NCBI GenBank assembly: GCA_900107185.1
Contig: FNPA01000007.1
Location: forward strand, 1-64,000
Reading direction: 5' to 3'
DNA from: Ruminococcaceae bacterium YAD3003
GTDB taxonomy: Bacteria > Bacillota > Clostridia > Saccharofermentanales > Saccharofermentanaceae
Length of the DNA: 64,000 bases
Every line of letters begins with the position of its first letter. Position 1 is the stretch's first letter. The notes beneath the pieces are model-generated. The model worked only from the letters and a program-made list of their open reading frames with translations. It was not told the DNA's origin and did not search any database. The translations under genes were made by a program, and so were the position numbers. Of this stretch, positions 18,203 to 26,437 are shown one piece after another.

Positions 18203-18246
18203 AAAAAATATTATATCCTAATGAACAAAAGAATAAACAAACTCTT

Positions 18247-18255
18247 TGTTATAAT
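18247..18255 (+). promoter_or_regulatory. Extended -10 promoter for the methyltransferase gene
   Basis: TGTTATAAT is a perfect extended -10 (TGnTATAAT) 37 nt before the ATG at 18292. No good -35 is visible, which is usual for extended -10 promoters. Confidence 0.55.
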
Positions 18256-18291
18256 GATTAAACTCTAAGGAAAAGATTTGAGGGTGATCAG

Positions 18292-18909
18292 ATGAGCAAC
18301 ATAAGAACTAACTATGAGAAATGGTACGAATGCGAGGGCTACTATTGGGGAACAGAGCCCGCCGGATTCTGTGATGAACTGATTGCTCTCTGTCCTCCTT
18401 CCAAGGATAAAAAAGTTTTGGACATTGGCTGTGGTGAAGGTAAAGATGCAGTTTACATGGCTTCCAAAGGATACAGCGTTACTGCTTTCGATGTGACTGA
18501 GAACGGAATAAAAAAGACTATCCGCATGGCAAAAGAAAACAACGTTGAGATCAACGCTTATGTTGACGATATCAACACTTTCGAGACGAATGAGAAATTC
18601 GACATTGTTTACTCTACAGGCACGATACAATACCTGTTCGATGAGAATAAGAAACCTTTCTTCGATAAGATCGAACACATTACAAAAAAGAACGGTTTTG
18701 TATTCTTCAACGTGTTCGTTGATAAGCCGTTTTTAGAGCTCCCGCCTGACTGGGATATCGAAGAGAAAATGTGGAAATCAGGCGAGCTGTTCTCCTTTTT
18801 TCCCAACTGGAAGTTCCACAAAATCGACGAGACAATTTTCGAAGATAACAGCAATGGTATCCCGCATTTTCATTGCATGGATACGATCATTTGCGAGAAG
18901 GTTATTTAA
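18292..18909 (+). CDS. Class I SAM-dependent methyltransferase (TehB-like)
   Basis: 205 residues. The SAM-binding glycine motif is VLDIGCGEGKDAVYMA (residues 42-57), followed by the acidic strand YSVTAFDVTENGI and the later FDIVYSTGTIQYL. An N-terminal YYWGTEPAGFCDEL pattern fits TehB/Tellurite-type small-molecule methyltransferases. The substrate is unknown. It is the only plus-strand gene in this part and converges on the flavodiiron gene with an eight-base gap. Confidence 0.85.
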   Translation: MSNIRTNYEKWYECEGYYWGTEPAGFCDELIALCPPSKDKKVLDIGCGEGKDAVYMASKGYSVTAFDVTENGIKKTIRMAKENNVEINAYVDDINTFETNEKFDIVYSTGTIQYLFDENKKPFFDKIEHITKKNGFVFFNVFVDKPFLELPPDWDIEEKMWKSGELFSFFPNWKFHKIDETIFEDNSNGIPHFHCMDTIICEKVI

Positions 18910-18917
18910 TTATCAGC

Positions 18918-20705
18918 TCAGATAGGCTCGAAATCCGCAGCGCCGTGTTTGCAGAGCGGGCAGACAAAGTCTTCGGGCAGTTCATCACCTTCATAAACAT
19001 ATCCGCAAACTTTGCAGACATAACCCTTCTTTCCTTCTGTCTCCGGCTTCGGTTTAACGTTATCCTGATAGTATGTATATGTCATTGTTTCAACGTTAGT
19101 AATCACACGTGATTCAACAACGGAACAGATGAACATTCCGTGAGTATCGAGATCAACATAATCTTCAACCTTAAGTGAGAAGAACGCATTGATATACTGA
19201 GGCAGGAATCTTAAACCGTTATCAGATCTGATCTCCTCGATACCTGCAAACTTATCAGCTGTTCTTCCTGACTGGAATCCGAAGTTCTCGAACAGAGAGA
19301 ATGGAGCGTCTGTGGACAGACAGTTAACGTTCATCTTTCCTGTCTGTTCGATAACGTGATGGGAATAATTCTCCTTGTTGATCGTAACGGCAATTCTGTT
19401 AGGCGTATTGGTTACCTGGGTAACAGTATTTACGATAAGTCCGTTGTCCTTCTTACCGTCATTGGAAGTTACGACATAGAGACCATATCCGATGTTAAAC
19501 AGAGCTCTCATATCATTTTTATCTGCAGTATCAGAACGTCTTGCCTTATACTCACCGCAGAACTCTTCTGCCAATGCTTCGAGTTGTGCATTACTCTCTT
19601 CGTTTAATGCAGATTTGATATGAACTGTATTCTCAGCGAAAGTACAATTCTTGCAGCCTTCGAGCATTCCCTTCATTATCTTTGCAGCCATCGGCGCCCA
19701 TGAACCGTTCTCAATCAAACCGATCTTGTGGTTAGCGAAATTACGCTCAGTGAGGTGGTGAATGAATTCACGCATGAACGGGAAGATCTCAGCATTATAT
19801 GTTGTTGTAGCGAGAATGATCTTGCCGTAACGGAATGCATCCTCAACAGCTTCTGCCATATCGCAGCGTGCGAGATCGTTTACAACAACCTTCGGGCATC
19901 CCTTGTTCTGGAGCATCTCGGCGAGTTTCTCAACAGCAAACTTCGTGTTGCCGTATACTGATGTATAAGCGATTACGATACCTTCAGTCTCCTGCTGGTA
20001 TGTTGACCATGTCTGGTAGAGTCCGATGTAATAACCGAGATTCTCAGAGAGAACAGGACCATGCAGAGGGCAAATGATCTGTATATCCAGATTTGCAGCC
20101 TTTTTCAGAACAGCCTGCACCTGTGCGCCGTACTTTCCGACGATACCGATGTAATATCTTCTTGCTTCGCATGCCCAGTCCTCTTCAACGTCGAGTGCAC
20201 CGAACTTACCGAAACCGTCAGCAGAGAATAAAACCTTGTCAGTTGAATCGTATGTCATGAGGACTTCCGGCCAATGAACCATCGGTGCTGCAACAAAATT
20301 CAGTGTGTGCTTACCGAGCTCGAGAACAGAACCTTCACCTACAACTACCTGACGTTCCTCAAAAGCAGTACCGAAGAAATTCTGCATCATGGTAAAAGCC
20401 TTAGATGAAGAAACGATCTTTGCATCAGGATAAGACTTTACAAAGTTGACGATGTTAGCAGAGTGGTCAGGCTCCATATGCTGGACAACGAGATAATCAG
20501 GTTTCCTGCCGTCTAATGCCTTCTCGAGATTATCGAGCCACTCGTGTGTAAAATTCTTATCAACCGTATCCATGACGGCGATCTTGTCATCAAAGATCAC
20601 ATATGAGTTATATGCCATACCGTTCGGTACGATATACTGACCCTCAAACAGGTCTATCTTATGGTCATTAACGCCTACATAGACTATATCTTTAGTTACC
20701 TGCAT
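18918..20705 (-). CDS. Flavodiiron protein fused to flavin reductase and rubredoxin domains
   Basis: 595 residues from ATG 20705 (AAGGAG six nt upstream; a longer frame is unsupported). Residues ~30-250 form the diiron beta-lactamase fold with ligands HMEPDH, MVHWPE, a SADGFG Asp and PLHGPV. A flavodoxin domain follows (about 250-385; YTSVYGNTKFAVEKLA and NGSWAPMAAK). Next is a flavin-reductase split barrel (about 395-530; VVTSNDGKKDNGLIVNTVTQV). A C-terminal rubredoxin ends the protein (CKVCGYVYEG with CPLC). Such enzymes reduce O2 to water or NO to N2O; this fusion may supply its own electrons from NAD(P)H via flavin and rubredoxin. It lies 57 nt below fructokinase. Confidence 0.92.
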   Translation of the reverse strand: MQVTKDIVYVGVNDHKIDLFEGQYIVPNGMAYNSYVIFDDKIAVMDTVDKNFTHEWLDNLEKALDGRKPDYLVVQHMEPDHSANIVNFVKSYPDAKIVSSSKAFTMMQNFFGTAFEERQVVVGEGSVLELGKHTLNFVAAPMVHWPEVLMTYDSTDKVLFSADGFGKFGALDVEEDWACEARRYYIGIVGKYGAQVQAVLKKAANLDIQIICPLHGPVLSENLGYYIGLYQTWSTYQQETEGIVIAYTSVYGNTKFAVEKLAEMLQNKGCPKVVVNDLARCDMAEAVEDAFRYGKIILATTTYNAEIFPFMREFIHHLTERNFANHKIGLIENGSWAPMAAKIMKGMLEGCKNCTFAENTVHIKSALNEESNAQLEALAEEFCGEYKARRSDTADKNDMRALFNIGYGLYVVTSNDGKKDNGLIVNTVTQVTNTPNRIAVTINKENYSHHVIEQTGKMNVNCLSTDAPFSLFENFGFQSGRTADKFAGIEEIRSDNGLRFLPQYINAFFSLKVEDYVDLDTHGMFICSVVESRVITNVETMTYTYYQDNVKPKPETEGKKGYVCKVCGYVYEGDELPEDFVCPLCKHGAADFEPI

Positions 20706-20762
20706 AAGTATTCTCCTTATCGAAAACAATTACTATTATTGTTACGTTAATAATGCAAAAGT

Positions 20763-21743
20763 TCAATCCTCTTTATTAATTAGTTCTTCAACCTCGCCAA
20801 GAGACGGATACGAAGGAATAGCACCCTTTTTCCTGACACTGATGGAACAAAATGTCTCAGCGAACTCTAACGCTTCAGTCAGTTTATCTTCAGTAATATC
20901 TTCCAAACTGTTAAGAGTAATTCCAAAATCATTAAGTTTCCACAGAAATGAACCGACAGAAGCATCACCTGCACCGGTTGTATCGACAGCTGTTACTTCA
21001 GGTGATTTTGCATGTGCTCTGGCGTTCTTTGTAAACGCAGACATACCATCCTTACCGCATGTAAAGAGCACGAGTTTAATTCCTGAATCAAATAAAACAG
21101 GCAAAGCCTTTTCTATATCACTTTCCCCTGTGATGAATTCCAATTCGTCATCAGAAATCTTCAATACATCAGCCTTTGGAATGAACTCCAGAACAGCTTT
21201 CTTAAGCGCATCTTTGTCACTCCACAACATAAATCTCAGGTTTGGATCGAAGCTAATGACCGCGTTGTTTTTTCTTGCATATTCAATTGCTTTGTTGTGT
21301 GCCTCTTTCATGGGGAAATCGCCAAGAGATACGCTGCAGAAATGAAGAGCGTAAATGTTCTCAAAAGCATCTTCCGGCACCTGCTCAGCGGTATAGAGCA
21401 TGTCTGCTGACGGCTTTCTGTAAAAAGAAAATGTTCTGTTACCATCTGCTGCAAGGCTCACAAAAGCGAGAGCCGTATTCGCCTCATCAGTAAATGAAAT
21501 GCGTGATATATCAATACCTTCTTTCCCGAGTGCACGGGCAATCTTGTGACCGAACGGATCGTCACCTAACTTCGTCAGGAATAAAGACTTTCCTCCGAGC
21601 TTTGAATATGCAGCACACACATTTGCAGGTGCCCCTCCGACCGCAGGAAAGAATGACTCAACATCATCAAAATCGCATCCCTGTTGTGAGGGAATAAAAT
21701 CAATCAGAGCCTCTCCGATTGCAACCAGTTTCTTATCAGTCAA
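20763..21743 (-). CDS. scrK: PfkB-family fructokinase
   Basis: 326 residues. PfkB signatures are present: the N-terminal AVGGAPANVCAAYSKLGG and the catalytic VDTTGAGDASVGSFL, whose Asp is the base. The position directly after a GH32 sucrose-phosphate hydrolase with an eight-base overlap argues for phosphorylation of fructose released from sucrose, so fructokinase is the best call. A related sugar kinase specificity cannot be excluded. The gene symbol is inferred from context. Confidence 0.85.
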   Translation of the reverse strand: MTDKKLVAIGEALIDFIPSQQGCDFDDVESFFPAVGGAPANVCAAYSKLGGKSLFLTKLGDDPFGHKIARALGKEGIDISRISFTDEANTALAFVSLAADGNRTFSFYRKPSADMLYTAEQVPEDAFENIYALHFCSVSLGDFPMKEAHNKAIEYARKNNAVISFDPNLRFMLWSDKDALKKAVLEFIPKADVLKISDDELEFITGESDIEKALPVLFDSGIKLVLFTCGKDGMSAFTKNARAHAKSPEVTAVDTTGAGDASVGSFLWKLNDFGITLNSLEDITEDKLTEALEFAETFCSISVRKKGAIPSYPSLGEVEELINKED

Positions 21744-23073
21744 ACCCTCTTACCTCCATCTTTCCTATTGTTCTTAAGGTATATCCAGCACCTTCACTGA
21801 CAACACTGATGCTTTGCCCTGCAGGATAGAATCTTGTGCTCATGACATATCTACCATCACCTGCAAAGATTTCGATGCTGGAGTTGTCGGCAATTATCCG
21901 GATATCGTTTATCCTGCCTGCTCTCACTTTTCGTATCTTACGGCCGTATCCTGATTTACCATTACTGAGATCTAACATCAGAACATCGCCGTAGTAACTG
22001 ATCACCGCATCGCCGATGCTGATCTTAAAGGGTGATTTGATTTTTGCGGATAGTTCACTTGGAAGATTAATTACTTTCGATGTGCCTTCATATATTTCTT
22101 CGCACTCTCCATATAGGTCAGGATTAATCACCGGTGTCTGTCTGATATATCCGTCAGATCCCACAGTAAGTTTGCGGGGAACAGTGAGACAATGCTGCCA
22201 GCCAAATTCAGTTGTCGGGTTGGTATAAGAGCTGTCTCCTATTCCCATCCAGCCTATCAGGATCCTGTCACCGTTCTTATCAATGAACGTCTGCGGAGCA
22301 TAGAAATCGAATCCGTAATCGAACTCTTCAAAATCAAGGAGCCTGTCTCCGTCCACCTTAAAATATCCGGAATTAAACAGATTCTGATATCGGAATTCTT
22401 CACTCGGAACGCCCTGCGGAGACAAACCCAGGAACCAATCGCCGCCAATATTAAACATGTCGGGACACTCCCACATATAACCGAAGTCCTCGATCTTAAG
22501 CACCTTAACAAAATGCCAGTCATCAGGATCTTCAGCCTCGTAGAAGAGAACGCATCCTTTGTCTTCGAGCGTTCTCGCGCCCAGCACCATTTTCCACATG
22601 CCATTCTCGATCCAAACCTTCGGATCTCTGACATGACATGAACAGTAATCAGGATAGTCGCTGTTCCTTAAGATTACCTTCTTAGGGCTTACAGAACGTC
22701 CGTCTGTTGTCGTTACATGTATCTGGTTGGCTTCCCTGCCGGAGGTGACATAATCGTAGTTGCCCGGATGCTCAACGTTTCCTGTGTAGAAGAGATGGAT
22801 TATGCCGTCTTTTACAACTGCACTTCCTGAGAAAACACCTGTCATGTCTTCCGGCAGATCAGGCTCCATTACTACGCCTGTATAATCCCATGATTTACCG
22901 TCATCACTACTCTCGAAATGACCCCATCGCCTTAAACTCGAGCCGTCAGATGTACCGGGCGAATACTGGAAATACACATGATATTTCCCACCGGCAAAGC
23001 ATAATCCGTTCGGATCGTTGATCCAACCGTCCGGAGCTTCCAAATGAATATTTTGCCGCCAGGTGTTTGTCAT
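21736..23073 (-). CDS. scrB: GH32 sucrose-6-phosphate hydrolase (invertase)
   Basis: 445 residues. The GH32 nucleophile motif WINDPNG (Asp about residue 21), the transition-state motif RDP (HVRDPKVW) and the acid/base ECP motif (MWECPDMF) are all present. FSGSAVVKDG and the C-terminal beta-sandwich (DISIEIFAGDGRYVMSTRFYP-like) fit the family. There is no signal peptide, so it is cytoplasmic. It overlaps the fructokinase by eight bases, which makes a sucrose catabolism pair. Fructan-derived sucrose or free sucrose as substrate is possible; no PTS or permease is in the window. Confidence 0.9.
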   Translation of the reverse strand: MTNTWRQNIHLEAPDGWINDPNGLCFAGGKYHVYFQYSPGTSDGSSLRRWGHFESSDDGKSWDYTGVVMEPDLPEDMTGVFSGSAVVKDGIIHLFYTGNVEHPGNYDYVTSGREANQIHVTTTDGRSVSPKKVILRNSDYPDYCSCHVRDPKVWIENGMWKMVLGARTLEDKGCVLFYEAEDPDDWHFVKVLKIEDFGYMWECPDMFNIGGDWFLGLSPQGVPSEEFRYQNLFNSGYFKVDGDRLLDFEEFDYGFDFYAPQTFIDKNGDRILIGWMGIGDSSYTNPTTEFGWQHCLTVPRKLTVGSDGYIRQTPVINPDLYGECEEIYEGTSKVINLPSELSAKIKSPFKISIGDAVISYYGDVLMLDLSNGKSGYGRKIRKVRAGRINDIRIIADNSSIEIFAGDGRYVMSTRFYPAGQSISVVSEGAGYTLRTIGKMEVRGFD

Positions 23074-23107
23074 AAGATAACCTCTGTATTTTAATCAGTA
23101 ACATTAT

Positions 23108-23138
23108 AACCCCTGACAGATTAAATCCGTCAGGGGTT
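23108..23138 (-). terminator. Rho-independent terminator between hydrolase and sucrose genes
   Basis: A ten-base perfect stem AACCCCTGAC (23108-23117) with GTCAGGGGTT (23129-23138). The minus-strand tail TATAATG is only moderately T-rich. Confidence 0.7.
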
Positions 23139-23169
23139 ATTAATTGGGGTGATATGAGTTTACTCTATG

Positions 23170-23952
23170 TCAGGCTGCTAATACGGGTGTGTTGTAATCA
23201 TCTAAGAAGTCGAGCATCAGGTTGTTGAACTGAGCGTGCTTCTCGATGCTGCAGACGTGTCCGCACTTTTCGATGTAGCACAGAGATGCTTCGTCGAGCT
23301 TCTTATATGTCTTCATTACGCTGTTAACAAAGAAGTAGTCCTCTTTACCGGAAATAAGGAATATCGGCAAACGGTTTTCCTTAATAACCTTCAGATACTT
23401 CTTGAGCTTGAACTGTGTCTTAAAGAGTTCTGTGAGCCACATTCTGAATGCTGCTGACTTCATCTTTACAGATTCTCTGATAAAGAAATCTCTGGACTTC
23501 TTGTGGTTCTTCTTAGGCATCATGATGTTTGCAAACATAGGATAGAAGACTTTCTTAGGGATTATGTACTTGAAACCTTCAACCAGTGCGAGAAGAGCCT
23601 TGTAGCCGATTCCGAGATTCAATACGAAACCTGCAAGAATAATGGACTTTACTTTCTCTTTGTAAGAATATGCGAATTCCATTGCAACCAGTGTTCCCAA
23701 TGACAAAGAGATAATGTTTACTTCCTCAATGTTCTCGTATTTCAAGATCTCATTGATCTCATCTGCTGTTCTGGATAACAGATGTCTGTGCTTAATTAAA
23801 TCAGAACCACCGTGGCCTTCCAGATCAACTGCCAAAATGTTGTATCCCTTCAGATCTTCAATCTGATATTTCCATGTATTAATGCTTCCGCCCAAGCCGT
23901 GGATCAGTAAAACCCATTCCGGCGAATTATTGTTATATATCTTGTAATTCAT
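23170..23952 (-). CDS. Alpha/beta-hydrolase
   Basis: 260 residues from ATG 23952, with GGAGG seven nt upstream; the open frame to 24003 is longer but unsupported. Oxyanion HGLGGS, then the nucleophile elbow SLSLGT (a variant G-x-S-x-G with Ser for the first Gly), Asp in FLISGKEDYFF and His in IEKCGHVCSIEKH complete a hydrolase triad. No signal peptide. The substrate is unknown; esterase, lipase or C-C hydrolase activities are all possible. Confidence 0.85.
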   Translation of the reverse strand: MNYKIYNNNSPEWVLLIHGLGGSINTWKYQIEDLKGYNILAVDLEGHGGSDLIKHRHLLSRTADEINEILKYENIEEVNIISLSLGTLVAMEFAYSYKEKVKSIILAGFVLNLGIGYKALLALVEGFKYIIPKKVFYPMFANIMMPKKNHKKSRDFFIRESVKMKSAAFRMWLTELFKTQFKLKKYLKVIKENRLPIFLISGKEDYFFVNSVMKTYKKLDEASLCYIEKCGHVCSIEKHAQFNNLMLDFLDDYNTPVLAA

Positions 23953-24089
23953 CTTTTTTACCTCCTGCTTCTTATGAAACAGTCCAAATACTTTGACTAT
24001 CAAAGTATCTATCTGCCATCATAATACATTTGGTAAATCAGCTTTACAATATTTCGGGTGCGAGTGCCTTTAATTTGCCCCAAATAGAC

Positions 24090-25154
24090 TTAAACGGATA
24101 AAACTCTCTTTTCCTCTTCAATTATCAGTTTGAGCACTTCGCCTTTTCTGGCGGTCTGCTCTTCAGAGGTCTTGGGAATGTCACTAATCTTATAACCTTC
24201 CAAATTGGAGGTTCTCTGTTTTTCAGGAGGTTTTTCAGACTCAGAAGAACCTGTATTTCTATAAGGATTAGTCCCGTAATCGTATTCTGATAACGGCCTG
24301 CGGTTTACCCTGCTGTCACTGTCGTTGTAAGTATATTCGAAACGATCCAAAAAAATGAACATATCCAATAAAAGATGACCACTTGCACCCAGAACATCAG
24401 CAGCAGTTAAATCCGGATGATCGAAAGTGCTCTTGAATTTAACTCTTATATCATCCAGTTCTTCAATAGGATCAAATTCATATGGTTCTTTCTTTTCCCT
24501 TTGGAAATTATAGACATCTTCCTTATCCATTTTAGAGAAAGGAGACTCCGGCTTAGAATTTACCTTTACTTCCTCAGGTTTCAAACCTGTCACGATATCT
24601 GCAATTGAGTTTCCGGAAATCAATAATTCCAGCCAGCAGTATTCCATCATATGGCTGACCAGTTCGTTTTCCTGAATCCAAAGTAACCCTGCCAGCCTGT
24701 CCAGATCAGCCCTTCTTAAAAAACTCTTAACTGTAGGTATATCAGTTGTAACCTTAGCTAACAGTTCTTCTGTATTTTTCACCTGATAGCTGCATAATAG
24801 CGTAAGAAGAATAATTGCAGGCTTGCTGTTGTCAGTCTTCCCTTCTTTGATGAGGAGCTTTAATGCTTCCTGATAATTACCATCGTGAATAAGTTTTTCC
24901 GCTTTGCTGACAGCATCAGATTTAATCACGGATTCGGGAACAGATTCTTCCTGGGGAACATCCTGATTTTTCAAATAATCAGATTTACTGCCGTCCCAAT
25001 AACACAGCACGCATCTTCCGTTTTCAAATACATGGCTGCAATTAGGATAGCCGTACAGGGCATGAGCACACTCAGGACAGAGATTCTTCATTAATGAAGA
25101 ACCGGCGTAATACTCACTTCCACATTCACAGCATTTCGAAATGTCTTTTTCCAT
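24090..25154 (-). CDS. Zinc-ribbon protein of unknown function
   Basis: 354 residues from ATG 25154 (GGGGA eight nt upstream). The N-terminus has CCECGSEYYAG with CPEC and then a second Cys set CSHVFENGRCVLC, consistent with two zinc ribbons. A helical middle (HDGNYQEALKLLIKEGK and so on) recalls TPR-like repeats. The C-terminal third is charged and low in order. It may be a regulator or assembly factor, but no family is recognised. It lies 50 nt below the deacetylase stop. Confidence 0.6.
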   Translation of the reverse strand: MEKDISKCCECGSEYYAGSSLMKNLCPECAHALYGYPNCSHVFENGRCVLCYWDGSKSDYLKNQDVPQEESVPESVIKSDAVSKAEKLIHDGNYQEALKLLIKEGKTDNSKPAIILLTLLCSYQVKNTEELLAKVTTDIPTVKSFLRRADLDRLAGLLWIQENELVSHMMEYCWLELLISGNSIADIVTGLKPEEVKVNSKPESPFSKMDKEDVYNFQREKKEPYEFDPIEELDDIRVKFKSTFDHPDLTAADVLGASGHLLLDMFIFLDRFEYTYNDSDSRVNRRPLSEYDYGTNPYRNTGSSESEKPPEKQRTSNLEGYKISDIPKTSEEQTARKGEVLKLIIEEEKRVLSV

Positions 25155-25204
25155 TTGAAAATCCCCGATATTATAATGCCGCCATATGTAACCCTGCAAA
25201 TCAA

Positions 25205-26344
25205 TTAATCGTACGTAATTACCTGGTGACCATAGGTTGTTTTGAGCCAGTCACCGCTCTTATTATCAGAAGACGGAAACACGATCGTGTTTGGATCGCC
25301 GTCGGAGATATAACGTCTTCCGTCGTTGAGTTCTTTGAAATTCATCTCGATATCGCACTCAGTTCCGTTGTGATCGTAACCACGGATCCTTCTTATAGCG
25401 TTAGCGTTATATTCCCTTACAAAAGGTGAATAGGATCTGGTCCATGCACATAACAAAGATGCTTTCGTTGTGTAAGAGAAACCGTCATAAGTTCCCGTGA
25501 AGATCGTGCTGTACTGCGGGTTATCGGAACTGACATTCTCGGGAGAGCCAAAAGGCAGAGCAACAATATTTACATACTGTCCGGGAATTATCTCTTCTAA
25601 TTTCTGATACATTTTTCCGACCTGCTTCTCGATCTCATCTGCACTGCAGTCACCGAGCTTTACATGGTCCCATGTGTGATTGCCGATATCATAACCGTTA
25701 TCAACCATCCACTTCAAAACCTTGCGGTCGTTCTCTTCACCGTTACCGAAGAGTCCTGAATTCAGGAAGAACGTTGCTGTTACATTGTAATCAGGATATT
25801 CAGCCTTGATCTTTTCGAGGATTCCGATCGCACATGTGGGATCGAAGATCGGAGAACCGTCAGCATTCCATCCCTCCAATACGACATCTCTGATACCGTC
25901 ATCGAATGTGAGGATAACCGGGCTGTAGCCGAACGGAACATCAATGTATCCGTCTACATAATCAGTAAGTCTCATCATTCGGTAGCCCATCTCGTAATAA
26001 CTGCGAAGATCTGCTTCGAACGCTTCTGATGTTCTGTTGTAACCGTCTTTGTCAACGTTTCCGCCAGTGTACTCTGTTTCTGAGTTCTTCATGCCATAAA
26101 CTCTGTGATACATGAGGATCGGAACAGAATTCAGTTCGTTAACACCGGCGTCTCTATATTCAGCAGCAGTATATGTAACAAATGTGCTGGTTTCAGGAGT
26201 TGTTTCCGTAGTCTCCGGCACAGTAGTCGTGACAGTAGGTTCGAGAGAAGTTTCAGTTGTCTCCTCTTCTTTTTTACATCCGGTAAATGCCGCCAAAGAC
26301 ATGGATGCGACCAGCGTATATACAGCAATTTTTCTTATATTCAT
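25205..26344 (-). CDS. Polysaccharide deacetylase (CE4) lipoprotein
   Basis: 379 residues. The signal ends in FTGC (Cys about residue 23) with a long Thr/Glu/Pro linker, giving a membrane-anchored outer-face enzyme. The NodB-type catalytic motifs are ILTFDDG (metal Asp) and IGNHTWDH (H-x-x-x-H metal ligands), followed by FGSPENV. A VPILMYHRV start is typical of these proteins. Substrates could be peptidoglycan GlcNAc, chitin or acetylated xylan; the nearby hemicellulase genes are suggestive but a terminator separates them. Confidence 0.9.
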   Translation of the reverse strand: MNIRKIAVYTLVASMSLAAFTGCKKEEETTETSLEPTVTTTVPETTETTPETSTFVTYTAAEYRDAGVNELNSVPILMYHRVYGMKNSETEYTGGNVDKDGYNRTSEAFEADLRSYYEMGYRMMRLTDYVDGYIDVPFGYSPVILTFDDGIRDVVLEGWNADGSPIFDPTCAIGILEKIKAEYPDYNVTATFFLNSGLFGNGEENDRKVLKWMVDNGYDIGNHTWDHVKLGDCSADEIEKQVGKMYQKLEEIIPGQYVNIVALPFGSPENVSSDNPQYSTIFTGTYDGFSYTTKASLLCAWTRSYSPFVREYNANAIRRIRGYDHNGTECDIEMNFKELNDGRRYISDGDPNTIVFPSSDNKSGDWLKTTYGHQVITYD

Positions 26345-26365
26345 ATATGTAATTCTTTTCTAATA

Positions 26366-26404
26366 ACAAAAATCTCTGCCCCGGAAGCGAGCTCCGGAAC
26401 AGAG
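26366..26404 (-). terminator. Rho-independent terminator after the GH115 gene
   Basis: TCTCTG (26372-26377) pairs with CAGAGA (26399-26404) and an inner CCGGAAGCGAGCTCCGG dyad extends the stem. On the minus strand a run TTTTTGTT follows. Confidence 0.8.
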
Positions 26405-26437
26405 ACATTATACCATGAGTAAAAACCGGCGTAGATA

